A stretch of 14,554 nucleotides of DNA from Pseudomonadota bacterium (lineage in GTDB: Bacteria; Pseudomonadota; Gammaproteobacteria; Acidithiobacillales; Acidithiobacillaceae): NCBI GenBank assembly GCA_021818125.1, contig JAKAFG010000027.1, positions 1 to 14,554 of the forward strand, given 5' to 3'. Positions 8,196 through 14,448 of this stretch are shown piece by piece. The notes beneath the pieces were generated by a model that was not told the origin of the DNA, made no database searches, and worked only from the letters and a program-made list of their open reading frames with translations. Positions within the stretch are counted from its first letter, which is position 1, and each line of letters starts with the position of its first letter. A program made the position numbers and the translations under genes.

Positions 8196-9239
8196 TTATG
8201 ACTCCTTACCCAGGTAGTAAGGGCTTTGCAAATACCAGCCGTGCAGGTGGCGTAGCAGGGCGATGAGGACGGCGGTGACGGGTAGTGCGAGCAGTAGGCC
8301 GACAAAGCCGAAGAGTTCGCCGCCCGCGAGCACGGCAAAAATGACAGCGACCGGGTGCAGGCCGATGCGATCCCCCACCAGATAAGGGGTGAATACCATG
8401 CTTTCCAGTAGTTGGCCGATGCCAAAGACGATGAGTACCCAGAGGATGGGCAAAAAAGCACCGGTCTGTACGTACATGGCGAGGCTGGCCATGGTTATCC
8501 CGCTTACGACGCCAAGATAGGGCACAAAACTGAGCAGTCCCGCCACCAGGCCGACGAGGATGGCGGTTTGCAGGCCGACCATACTGAGGCCAATCGCGTA
8601 ACTGGTGCCCAGGGCCAGCATCACCAGAAGCTGTCCGCGCAAAAAGGCCATGAGCATGGTGTCCGCATCGCTGGCCAGACGCTGGGAAAGTGGCAGATGG
8701 TGCGGCGGGATGAGTGCGGCCATACGGGCAATGAGACGTGGCCAGTCGCGCAGCAGATAGAATCCCAGAACCGGTACCAAAATGATACTGAGTATACTAC
8801 TGATCAGGCCGGAGCCGGAGCTCAGCGCTAATTGGAGACTGCGTCCCAGCCACCCCGCCAGTTTCTGAGCGTTGGCAGTGGCGTAATGGGTAATACTTTG
8901 GCTGTCGAGGTGGATGCCGATCCGCGCGGAGAACTGCGGGATGAGTTGAGTTTGCAGGAGTTCGACATATTTTTGCAGGTATTCGATGAACAGCGAGGAC
9001 TGGTGACGGATGGCGGGGAGCAGGGCCATGATGATCCCCGCCATGATCACAATGACGAGGACGAAAACCAGTGTGGTGCCCCAGGTGCGACTGATTCGGT
9101 GTCGTTGCAAGCGGGTCACCAGCGGATTGCCGAGATAAGCAAGGATGCCGGCCACCAGAAAGGGGCTGAGAATGGGAGAGAGACGATACGTCAGCCAGCC
9201 CAGCAGGATAAGGACGGCCAGCACAAAAAATCTTTGCAT
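8196..9239 (-). CDS. AI-2E family / PerM-like membrane protein
   Basis: Inner-membrane protein of 347 residues in the AI-2E transporter (PerM/TqsA/YdiK) family. Members have been linked to autoinducer-2 export, sodium/proton antiport or permease roles, so the substrate is open. It shows the family layout: two hydrophobic helices at the N-terminus (about 3-35), a third near 55-77, a soluble segment of about 70 residues, then several helices. Signature motifs seen are GFYLLRDW, FVPYLGVVSG and VGDRIGLHPVAVIFAVLAGG, with LFGFVGLLLALPV near the end. It ends 3 nt before the hemG ATG, forming a two-gene unit. The ATG at 9239 has no strong ribosome-binding site (a G/C-rich run precedes it). Confidence 0.9.
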   Translation of the reverse strand: MQRFFVLAVLILLGWLTYRLSPILSPFLVAGILAYLGNPLVTRLQRHRISRTWGTTLVFVLVIVIMAGIIMALLPAIRHQSSLFIEYLQKYVELLQTQLIPQFSARIGIHLDSQSITHYATANAQKLAGWLGRSLQLALSSGSGLISSILSIILVPVLGFYLLRDWPRLIARMAALIPPHHLPLSQRLASDADTMLMAFLRGQLLVMLALGTSYAIGLSMVGLQTAILVGLVAGLLSFVPYLGVVSGITMASLAMYVQTGAFLPILWVLIVFGIGQLLESMVFTPYLVGDRIGLHPVAVIFAVLAGGELFGFVGLLLALPVTAVLIALLRHLHGWYLQSPYYLGKES

Positions 9240-9331
9240 TGTTCGCGGGGCCCCCAGTCAAGTATCCAACAATTATGCGGTCAGGATAACCCAGTCCGCT
9301 AGGGCTTCGCTATGGGCACGGTAAATTTGTT

Positions 9332-9365
9332 CTCAAACCTCCTGCGGTCAGGAGGCTGAGTTTTT
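9332..9365 (+). terminator. Rho-independent-type terminator on the + strand
   Basis: CTCA, two A bases, CCTCCTG, loop CGGT, CAGGAGG, one C, TGAG, then TTTTT at 9361-9365. The stem has 7 G/C-rich pairs plus 4 more after a small internal loop. The T-run is on the + strand only; read on the - strand the stem is followed by AACAAATTT. No + strand gene precedes it, so what it terminates is unclear. Confidence 0.7.
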
Positions 9366-9429
9366 AGTCATCCGCAGATAGCAGAAGAAGAGGCGGTTGC
9401 GGAAGCAGAGGCCGCGCATCATCGAAGAG

Positions 9430-9451
9430 CTACCAATTAATCAGCTGGTAG
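9430..9451. repeat. Palindromic repeat at the 3' end of the rhodanese gene
   Basis: CTACCA (9430-9435) and TGGTAG (9446-9451) form a stem with a 10-nt centre, directly abutting the rhodanese stop codon. The 16 bases at 9435-9450 match 14 of 16 bases at 10120-10135, upstream of the same gene and in the same orientation. In the - strand mRNA it would form a 3' hairpin without a U-tract, possibly a stabilising or weak terminating structure. Confidence 0.55.
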
Positions 9452-10096
9452 TTAATGTGCCTGCGGATTGTCGTAGCTGAATTGTCTCCAGCACTGTTGC
9501 CATGGGTGACATGCCTGCGAGATGGTTCCTGGAGCATCGCCGATAGCGATAGGATACCCATTCTTCTTCCAACCATTGACACCGCCGCGCAGCGCGTAAG
9601 ATTTATATCCTAACATGCGAAACACGCCCGCAACCTGATTAGAAAGCTGACCCGTCGGGCACATAAATATTACTGTTTTATTTTTTGGGATCTTGTTTTC
9701 CTTGACGGCATCAGCCAGGGTAAGATATGGAATATTTAATGCACCTGGCACGTGGCCTTGCTGATACCCATAGATACGTTGCCATCCCCTTCCTGTACAT
9801 ACATGTTTATCAGAATTGGCCCCGCAAAAAAACTTATTATAGGATGGCGTTCTCACGTCCACGAGATAATATTTTTCCGGGGATTTATTTATTGCGAGAA
9901 GCAGTTCTCTATCGGTGTACTGGTAAGTTCCATAGGGATGCGGTTTCTGATCAGAGATAAAACTGTTCAAACGGTCCTGCAAAATGGCATCGACATTTCC
10001 AGTGGAGGACGCGGTATCCCCCGCAAATGCGGGTAGACTGACCGATGCCCCTATGATTATGGAAACCATAACGGCTATTGCAAATTTGTTGGCCAT
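9452..10096 (-). CDS. Secreted (periplasmic) rhodanese-like sulfurtransferase
   Basis: Single-domain rhodanese that would transfer sulfane sulfur (thiosulfate or persulfide) through a cysteine persulfide in the periplasm. The 214-residue precursor has a Sec signal peptide (MANKFAIAVMVSIIIG..., likely cleavage after AFA, residue 25); the mature 189 residues are about 21 kDa. The active loop is CPTGQLS with Cys146, and LVDVRTP (78-84) and GHVPGALNIPY are family motifs. An unusual stretch of about 30 residues between DVR and GHVPG carries Cys91 and Cys100, and Cys196/Cys202 lie near the end. The frame runs back to 10183, but AAGAGG at 10103-10108 and the signal peptide fix ATG 10096. It is last in the cluster, 59 bp after doxDA. 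I counted 42% GC over 9601-9900, well below its neighbours. It resembles the P21 rhodanese reported from sulfur-grown A. ferrooxidans (from memory). Confidence 0.9.
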   Translation of the reverse strand: MANKFAIAVMVSIIIGASVSLPAFAGDTASSTGNVDAILQDRLNSFISDQKPHPYGTYQYTDRELLLAINKSPEKYYLVDVRTPSYNKFFCGANSDKHVCTGRGWQRIYGYQQGHVPGALNIPYLTLADAVKENKIPKNKTVIFMCPTGQLSNQVAGVFRMLGYKSYALRGGVNGWKKNGYPIAIGDAPGTISQACHPWQQCWRQFSYDNPQAH

Positions 10097-10119
10097 ATAA
10101 AACCTCTTTTGAGTAAGTG

Positions 10120-10151
10120 AATTAACCAGCTGGTTGATAAGCTGGTTAATT
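10120..10151. repeat. Palindromic repeat between doxDA and the rhodanese gene
   Basis: AATTAACCAGC (10120-10130) and GCTGGTTAATT (10141-10151) are perfect 11-base inverted arms around a 10-nt centre, and AACCAGCTGGTT (10124-10135) is itself a 12-bp palindrome. It sits in the doxDA-rhodanese gap, just upstream of the rhodanese ribosome-binding site. In mRNA it can form a hairpin between the two cistrons, so a role in segmental mRNA stability or operator function is possible. The related element at 9430-9451 lies on the other side of the gene. Confidence 0.65.
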
Positions 10152-10155
10152 AAAG

Positions 10156-11238
10156 TTACGGGTAGGTTACGGACTGCTTCCAAACGTGATTGTTAACCGA
10201 GGTGATCTCCAGCAGATAACTTCCCGGAGTCAGTGTTACACCAGAGTTTATCGATCCCGGCAGGCTGATGGTAGCCGAAGCGCCCACCGGCCCTACGATG
10301 CCGAATTTCCCCGCATGCAGTTGTTGATAGGGAAAGTCGTTGTGGAATGCGCTTTTCGGAAGCTGGGCGAGATCTTTACCCAACCATTGTTCGACCACCT
10401 TTCCGCTCTTCGCCTCCAGTAGACGTATCACCAGCGCATTGGAAGGCTCGGCAGCGACACCGGCATCCACATAGGCATGGAAGCGCACACCACCATCGGC
10501 GCTCAATTGAGCATCTTTGATTTGCCAGTGGTGCTTGGCCGGACTGACCGGCCCCCCGTGGAAGGGCGTGATGACCGAACCGCGATAATAGCTATAGCTT
10601 CCAACAACGAAGGCCAGCACGATCAGAAACAGGCCCAAAGCCAGCTTTTTGAAGGCCTCATCGCTCAAGGGTAGAGGCAGGCTACCGCCAAACCAGCGAA
10701 AAAGCGTGCTGTTGGCGCGACTCGGCTTGCGGGCGAGTAACCAGTTATCCATGGAATAGGCGCCGCTGCCGGCCAGAAAGAGTGCAACGCCCATACCAAA
10801 GTTAGATGCGGCCATCGTCCACTCATCAATACAAGTGGCGCCCTGCCATCCGAAGAGCAGCATGAGCACCGTAGAAAGTCCGATGGTGGCCACGGCGGCC
10901 AGGCGGGTCCAGAGACCGGCGATGAGCATGAAGCCCGCGATCATTTCGACGGCACTGAAAATGATCACCCCGGCGTAGAGCAGAGTGAAGTGATTCAACA
11001 AAAAGGCTACCAGATGGTTAGTACCCAGCAAGGCACCAGGCATCGCTGTCTGAAATTTATAGGCCATCCAGTGGCCATGGACGTCCAGTTTCTGCGGTCC
11101 ATAGATGAAGCGACGGGTTCCGCCGCCCCAATAAATCCAACCCTGAACAAAGCGGATCGCCAACAGGGCGAGAGCGGCTATGCGCCATCCGCGATCAGCC
11201 CCTAAAACGGGGCTTTTATCAGATAAGGTTGTCGACAT
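10156..11238 (-). CDS. doxDA: Thiosulfate:quinone oxidoreductase, fused DoxD-DoxA
   Basis: Membrane enzyme oxidising thiosulfate to tetrathionate with electrons to the quinone pool. In Acidianus it is two proteins (DoxD and DoxA); in Acidithiobacillus the two are fused, as here (360 residues). The DoxD part (about 17-170) has membrane segments near 17-37, 84-108, 112-130 and 143-160, with GATCIDEWTMAASNFGMG between the last two. A further helix at about 197-215 leads into the DoxA part (about 220-360), a beta-rich presumably periplasmic domain with GGPVSPAKHHWQI and ending SVNNHVWKQSVTYP. An AGGAGGA site (11247-11253) lies 8 nt before ATG 11238; the frame extends to 11307 but that start would overlap the preceding gene. 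It follows the solute-binding protein gene by 22 nt. Confidence 0.9.
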   Translation of the reverse strand: MSTTLSDKSPVLGADRGWRIAALALLAIRFVQGWIYWGGGTRRFIYGPQKLDVHGHWMAYKFQTAMPGALLGTNHLVAFLLNHFTLLYAGVIIFSAVEMIAGFMLIAGLWTRLAAVATIGLSTVLMLLFGWQGATCIDEWTMAASNFGMGVALFLAGSGAYSMDNWLLARKPSRANSTLFRWFGGSLPLPLSDEAFKKLALGLFLIVLAFVVGSYSYYRGSVITPFHGGPVSPAKHHWQIKDAQLSADGGVRFHAYVDAGVAAEPSNALVIRLLEAKSGKVVEQWLGKDLAQLPKSAFHNDFPYQQLHAGKFGIVGPVGASATISLPGSINSGVTLTPGSYLLEITSVNNHVWKQSVTYP

Positions 11239-11260
11239 GAGCATGCTCCTCCTAAAGGAC

Positions 11261-12271
11261 TTACTTCGCCTGATAAGGCTTGAACCCGTAGTGTTCAAAG
11301 ATTTCAAGCGCTTTCGGTGACTTCAGGAAATTCACCCAGGCCTGCGCCCACTTGGGGTGCGGCGCACCTTTCACGACGGCCGACGCGTAAATGGCGGTGG
11401 TGTTGTCCTTGGCCGGTATGGAGATATGGCTGATGGGGTGCCCTGCCTGCTCTTGGAAAATGGCCTCGGATTTCCAGGTTACACCCGCATCCGCCAGTCC
11501 CTGCATGAGGAAAAGCGGCGTTTGCCGATGATGGATATGAGTCAGGATGGTTTCGCCATTTTTGACTTTGGTGTTATAGACCATGTTGGCCAATTGTGGC
11601 CCACCCGCTTTGGTGAGCGACATTTTGATCTGCCGTGCCACGCCTTCCCAAGCCGGATTAGGCATGGACAAGCGCACGCCGGGCTTGCCCAGATCTTGCA
11701 GATTTTCGATGTGAGCCGGATTTCCCTTGGGGATCATGATGGTCAGGTCGTTAGTCACGTAGGGCACTGCAGGACCTTGCAACAATCCTTTTTGAATATA
11801 GTAGTTCACTTTCTTGAGGCCGGCCGCATAGACGTCGGGTTTAACCGTCCAGGTCATGTTGCCGATGGTGATGGTGTTGCCATGCTCCATTTGCTTGATC
11901 AGGATGCCGGGGGGGAGTGTCTCGTAGTAGATTTTGCCTTTCAGTGCGGGGTATTGCTTCTCGAAGGCATGGACCAGGGGCGCCATGGCGAAGTAGTAAT
12001 TTCCGCCGACGAAAATGGTCAGTTGCGGGTTGTCGATGCTGCCGTGGAAGTCAGGCAGGTCATCAATTTCGGGGACGGTGAAATCGAGGCCCTTGTCTAC
12101 GGCCGGGTTATTTTCACCGTGCTGCCAAGGCGGAAACACATCCGATTGGTAACGTGGGGCTTCAGCCTTACCACCCCATCCGATGTCGGAGGCCTGGGCA
12201 AGGCCCATTCCGGCGAAGGCGGATGCCATGGATGCTGCGAGAATCGTCCTCATAATGACATGATTTTTCAT
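11261..12271 (-). CDS. Periplasmic solute-binding protein (ModA/sulfate-binding-like), orphan
   Basis: Exported binding protein of 336 residues. The signal peptide MKNHVIMRTILAASMASAFA... has a likely AQA cleavage site at 25-27. After an unusual N-terminal stretch of about 55 residues rich in Pro, Asp and Gly, the type-II periplasmic-binding-protein core begins near residue 82 (QLTIFVGGNYYFAMAPLVHA). It continues through EGVARQIKMSLTKAGG, GVTWKSEAIFQEQ and a C-terminal WVNFLKSPKALEIFEHYGF segment, the usual end of ModA/SBP_bac_11-type proteins. This family binds oxyanions such as molybdate, tungstate or sulfate. No ABC permease or ATPase gene is visible, and the position 22 nt before doxDA suggests a thiosulfate- or sulfur-anion-related role; both the ligand and the role are inference. 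ATG 12271 has AGGAG at 12278-12282. Confidence 0.82.
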   Translation of the reverse strand: MKNHVIMRTILAASMASAFAGMGLAQASDIGWGGKAEAPRYQSDVFPPWQHGENNPAVDKGLDFTVPEIDDLPDFHGSIDNPQLTIFVGGNYYFAMAPLVHAFEKQYPALKGKIYYETLPPGILIKQMEHGNTITIGNMTWTVKPDVYAAGLKKVNYYIQKGLLQGPAVPYVTNDLTIMIPKGNPAHIENLQDLGKPGVRLSMPNPAWEGVARQIKMSLTKAGGPQLANMVYNTKVKNGETILTHIHHRQTPLFLMQGLADAGVTWKSEAIFQEQAGHPISHISIPAKDNTTAIYASAVVKGAPHPKWAQAWVNFLKSPKALEIFEHYGFKPYQAK

Positions 12272-12293
12272 AACATACTCCTGATGTGCGGTG

Positions 12294-13109
12294 TTATTTG
12301 GCGTAATGGAAGCCGGCTTGCTCTAACTCCGGCAAAGTACCCACGATTCCCGGCGTGAGTACCACACCAGGGATGAGGTGATTGGTGAACTCGGCCGCCA
12401 TTTCTTCGTGGCTGAGCTTGTCCGGGTTGATACCTTTGTTGTGCAAGGCCATGGTGAGCTCCCAGACCTCGTTGTGGCAGGCGAGGAAAACGGCTCCGCG
12501 CCGTTGCAGGACGATGATGCTGTTGTCGTGTGGTGAGTAGACGCCTTCTACATCATTGAAATCGGCCGGATTGGCGGTGGATGCCGGTGGCTGTTTCAGC
12601 CAGATGTTGCTCGCCCATTTCCCTTTGGTGAAGGTCGATAGATACTTGTTCCAGATATAGTTGTCATACAAGGCCAAATGGGCTGTGCCATGGGTGGCCG
12701 ATACGGTAAGAAAATCCGGGTGCTTGAAGGACCATATCTGAGCGTTCATTGCGTTGCGCATCAGGTTGAGCCACGGGCTTTCTAACGCGGTGTTATCCCA
12801 GACCTGCTTCGATTTTGGTGCGTAACGAAGGATCTCGGTAAGGGCTGCGTCATCCCACTGATCAGGGCTCGTCAGTATCATGGGCACCGTCTTGAAATCC
12901 CGCCGCCGCGGCGCTTTGGCCAGGCGGTCGCTCAAGTCCTGCAGGGTGCCGGCTCCGCTGGGTAGCAGGTTGGCGGGATCTCCACTCATCCCGGCAGCCA
13001 TGGCGCTGGTGTTGTGGCCGACGGAGGCTACTGCTACGGCACCTGCGCCGATGAGGGCACGCTTCATGGCATCGCGCCGGGTGATGGTATTGTTTGTGCG
13101 TTTGATCAT
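12294..13109 (-). CDS. Tat-exported protein with DsrE-like domain
   Basis: A 271-residue protein with a twin-arginine signal: TRRDAMK at 10-16, a hydrophobic stretch, and likely cleavage after AMA at 38. From about residue 98 it resembles DsrE-family proteins: LMRNAMNAQ, FLTVSATHGTAHLALYDN, then VFLACHNEV and a C-terminal LIPGVVLTPGIVGTLPELEQ. The pattern 'hydrophobic-Cys-x-N ... PGV-x-x-x-P-G-x-x-x-x-x-L' is the one carrying the sulfur-binding cysteine in DsrE-like proteins. Cys211 is the only cysteine in the whole protein. A folded periplasmic sulfur carrier or partner of the rhodanese is therefore plausible, but no activity is known to me. AAGGAG at 13119-13124 supports the ATG at 13109. 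The solute-binding protein gene follows after 22 nt. Confidence 0.75.
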   Translation of the reverse strand: MIKRTNNTITRRDAMKRALIGAGAVAVASVGHNTSAMAAGMSGDPANLLPSGAGTLQDLSDRLAKAPRRRDFKTVPMILTSPDQWDDAALTEILRYAPKSKQVWDNTALESPWLNLMRNAMNAQIWSFKHPDFLTVSATHGTAHLALYDNYIWNKYLSTFTKGKWASNIWLKQPPASTANPADFNDVEGVYSPHDNSIIVLQRRGAVFLACHNEVWELTMALHNKGINPDKLSHEEMAAEFTNHLIPGVVLTPGIVGTLPELEQAGFHYAK

Positions 13110-13184
13110 TGCATGACTCTCCTTGTGGGTGATTGGTACTTCTTCTGAACGGGACTTCCAGTCATAGCCTGCTGTAGGCAGCGG

Positions 13185-14330
13185 CTATATGCGGTCTTCT
13201 TTAGAAATCATCATTCCTGTCTCTATAGAGAGGGAGGGGTCACGGAACAATCTGGCTGTCCACATGCCTGAGAGGCTGCGTTTGGTGACGATCACCCAGA
13301 AAACAGCGAGCAGGACGGTGAAAGCCGTCCCCAAATACAGGAAGGGAGAAAATTGTGTTTCTTTGGCGAGAAGGTAGGTGGCACTGTCAAAAACGCCCAA
13401 GGGGAAGGTGAAACCCCACCAGCCCATGTTGAACGGCAACCCTTCGCGCAGATACCGTAAAGTGAAAACTATCGCCATGATCATCCACCACAGACCAAAT
13501 CCCCAAAGCACTAAAGCCACCATAACCCCAGCATCCTGCCAGAGCAGCGCCATCGGGGCGAGGTCGGTTAAAGAGAAAATATGGCGACTTGCGGCCCCCA
13601 AGGTGATCATAGCCATGGCGCCCGTACCCAATGGCCCGAGAGGCAGCCAGGCAGAAACCGCCATATCCACATGGGGCAGCTTATGCAGTGTGAGGCGCAG
13701 GAAGAGTATGGTGAGTATTCCCATGGACAACGGCACTGAAATCGCCCAGAGCACATAACTGACGAAGATCACACTGGTTCCGAGTATTGGCGCCAAATGT
13801 TGCGCGACCAAGCCACCACTGGCGGCAGCAACCTCCGGCGGAACGATGGGCAGGAGCCAGGCCGCTGTCATACGCTCCATACGGTGCTCTTGGGCCGTGA
13901 ACATATAAAACGGGACCACCAGCACGGAGATGACAGACAAGGCAACATCGATCCACCACATCGCATTAGTCCAGACCATGGACGCCGCACTGATCGGCCA
14001 AAGAGTGATCATCCCGTTGACAATGGTGGCAAAGCCCATAGGAATGCAACCGATGAACAACGGCTGCACCGGATGGTGGAAAAGACGCCGAAAGCTCTCT
14101 GGGAAGAACACGGCGCGCGACAAAAACATCAATGAAAACAATGCAAAAAATAAGACGTTGACACACCAGAGCGCCTGCGCCACCACCGTCAGTGCCGGGT
14201 GGCCATAGGGGAAGTCTCCCAGCATGAGCGCAAGAACACCGGTGCCCATGGTCGCGGCAAACCAGTTAGGCGTGAAATGACGAAGAATCTCTTTGGGATC
14301 GTTCCCGGGAGCTGCTGAAAAAAAAGACAT
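13185..14330 (-). CDS. TDT-family membrane transporter (TehA/Mae1/Ssu1-like)
   Basis: Polytopic inner-membrane protein (381 residues from this start) of the tellurite-resistance/dicarboxylate transporter family, which includes TehA, Mae1 malate permease, SLAC1 anion channels and the fungal sulfite exporter Ssu1. The opening RHFTPNWFAATMGTGVLAL is the family hallmark. About ten hydrophobic segments follow, with GWWGFTFPLGVFDSATYLLA near the end matching the conserved WW(G)xxFPxG motif. The frame is open to ATG 14363, but that start lacks a ribosome-binding site; ATG 14330 has GGGG at 14336-14339, so it is preferred weakly. As first gene of the sulfur cluster, opposite a LysR-type gene, it may export or import an anion such as sulfite, thiosulfate or a carboxylate. 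The substrate is inference. Confidence 0.87.
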   Translation of the reverse strand: MSFFSAAPGNDPKEILRHFTPNWFAATMGTGVLALMLGDFPYGHPALTVVAQALWCVNVLFFALFSLMFLSRAVFFPESFRRLFHHPVQPLFIGCIPMGFATIVNGMITLWPISAASMVWTNAMWWIDVALSVISVLVVPFYMFTAQEHRMERMTAAWLLPIVPPEVAAASGGLVAQHLAPILGTSVIFVSYVLWAISVPLSMGILTILFLRLTLHKLPHVDMAVSAWLPLGPLGTGAMAMITLGAASRHIFSLTDLAPMALLWQDAGVMVALVLWGFGLWWMIMAIVFTLRYLREGLPFNMGWWGFTFPLGVFDSATYLLAKETQFSPFLYLGTAFTVLLAVFWVIVTKRSLSGMWTARLFRDPSLSIETGMMISKEDRI

Positions 14331-14363
14331 TTTGACCCCATCGTTGTATGCTTTTGCGCACAT

Positions 14364-14448
14364 AACTTACGGCAATTCTAAAATATTGTACAATCGTGTT
14401 TTTGCATCACGAAAAATAAGGCATGCTTATTTCTTGACGAGGGGCATC
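14364..14448. promoter_or_regulatory. Divergent promoter region with LysR-type operator candidates
   Basis: This gap between the divergent transporter and LysR-type genes is AT-rich and contains three dyads: ATTGTACAAT at 14385-14394; TCGTG (14394-14398) with CACGA (14408-14412); and AAATAAG (14414-14420) with CTTATTT (14426-14432). The last contains T-N11-A (T14417 to A14429), the LysR-family binding consensus. TACAAT on the - strand (14390-14385) is a possible -10 for the sulfur cluster, though no good -35 accompanies it. Confidence 0.6.

Larger units (their letters stand above)
9240..9451. other. Intergenic region between the perM-like gene and the sulfur cluster
   Basis: This 212-bp gap lies upstream of the perM-like gene and downstream of the rhodanese (both on the - strand), so it should hold the promoter of the perM-hemG unit and the 3' end of the sulfur operon. 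The clear structures are a + strand terminator-like hairpin (9332-9365) and a short palindromic repeat (9430-9451). I found no convincing -35/-10 pair on either strand and no credible ORF. Confidence 0.5.

Noticed and set aside
9385..9480. Short + strand stretch with faint resemblance to an IS66-type transposase fragment (RPRIIEELPINQ...)
   Set aside because: It is only about 30 codons with no start, no conserved catalytic motif and no second fragment, it runs antisense into the rhodanese gene, and the similarity is too weak to separate from chance.
10097..10183. N-terminal extension of the rhodanese reading through the palindrome (repeated INQL residues)
   Set aside because: The extension would place a signal peptide internally. 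A good ribosome-binding site sits directly before ATG 10096, and the repetitive residues are simply the translated inverted repeat.
11357..12358. 333-codon + strand open frame opposite the solute-binding protein gene
   Set aside because: It lies antisense to a gene with a signal peptide, ribosome-binding site and domain match, and its own translation has no family features.
13167..13179. Small inverted repeat GCCT-N5-AGGC after the transporter gene as a terminator
   Set aside because: The stem is only four pairs with no T-tract, and it lies within an apparent operon.
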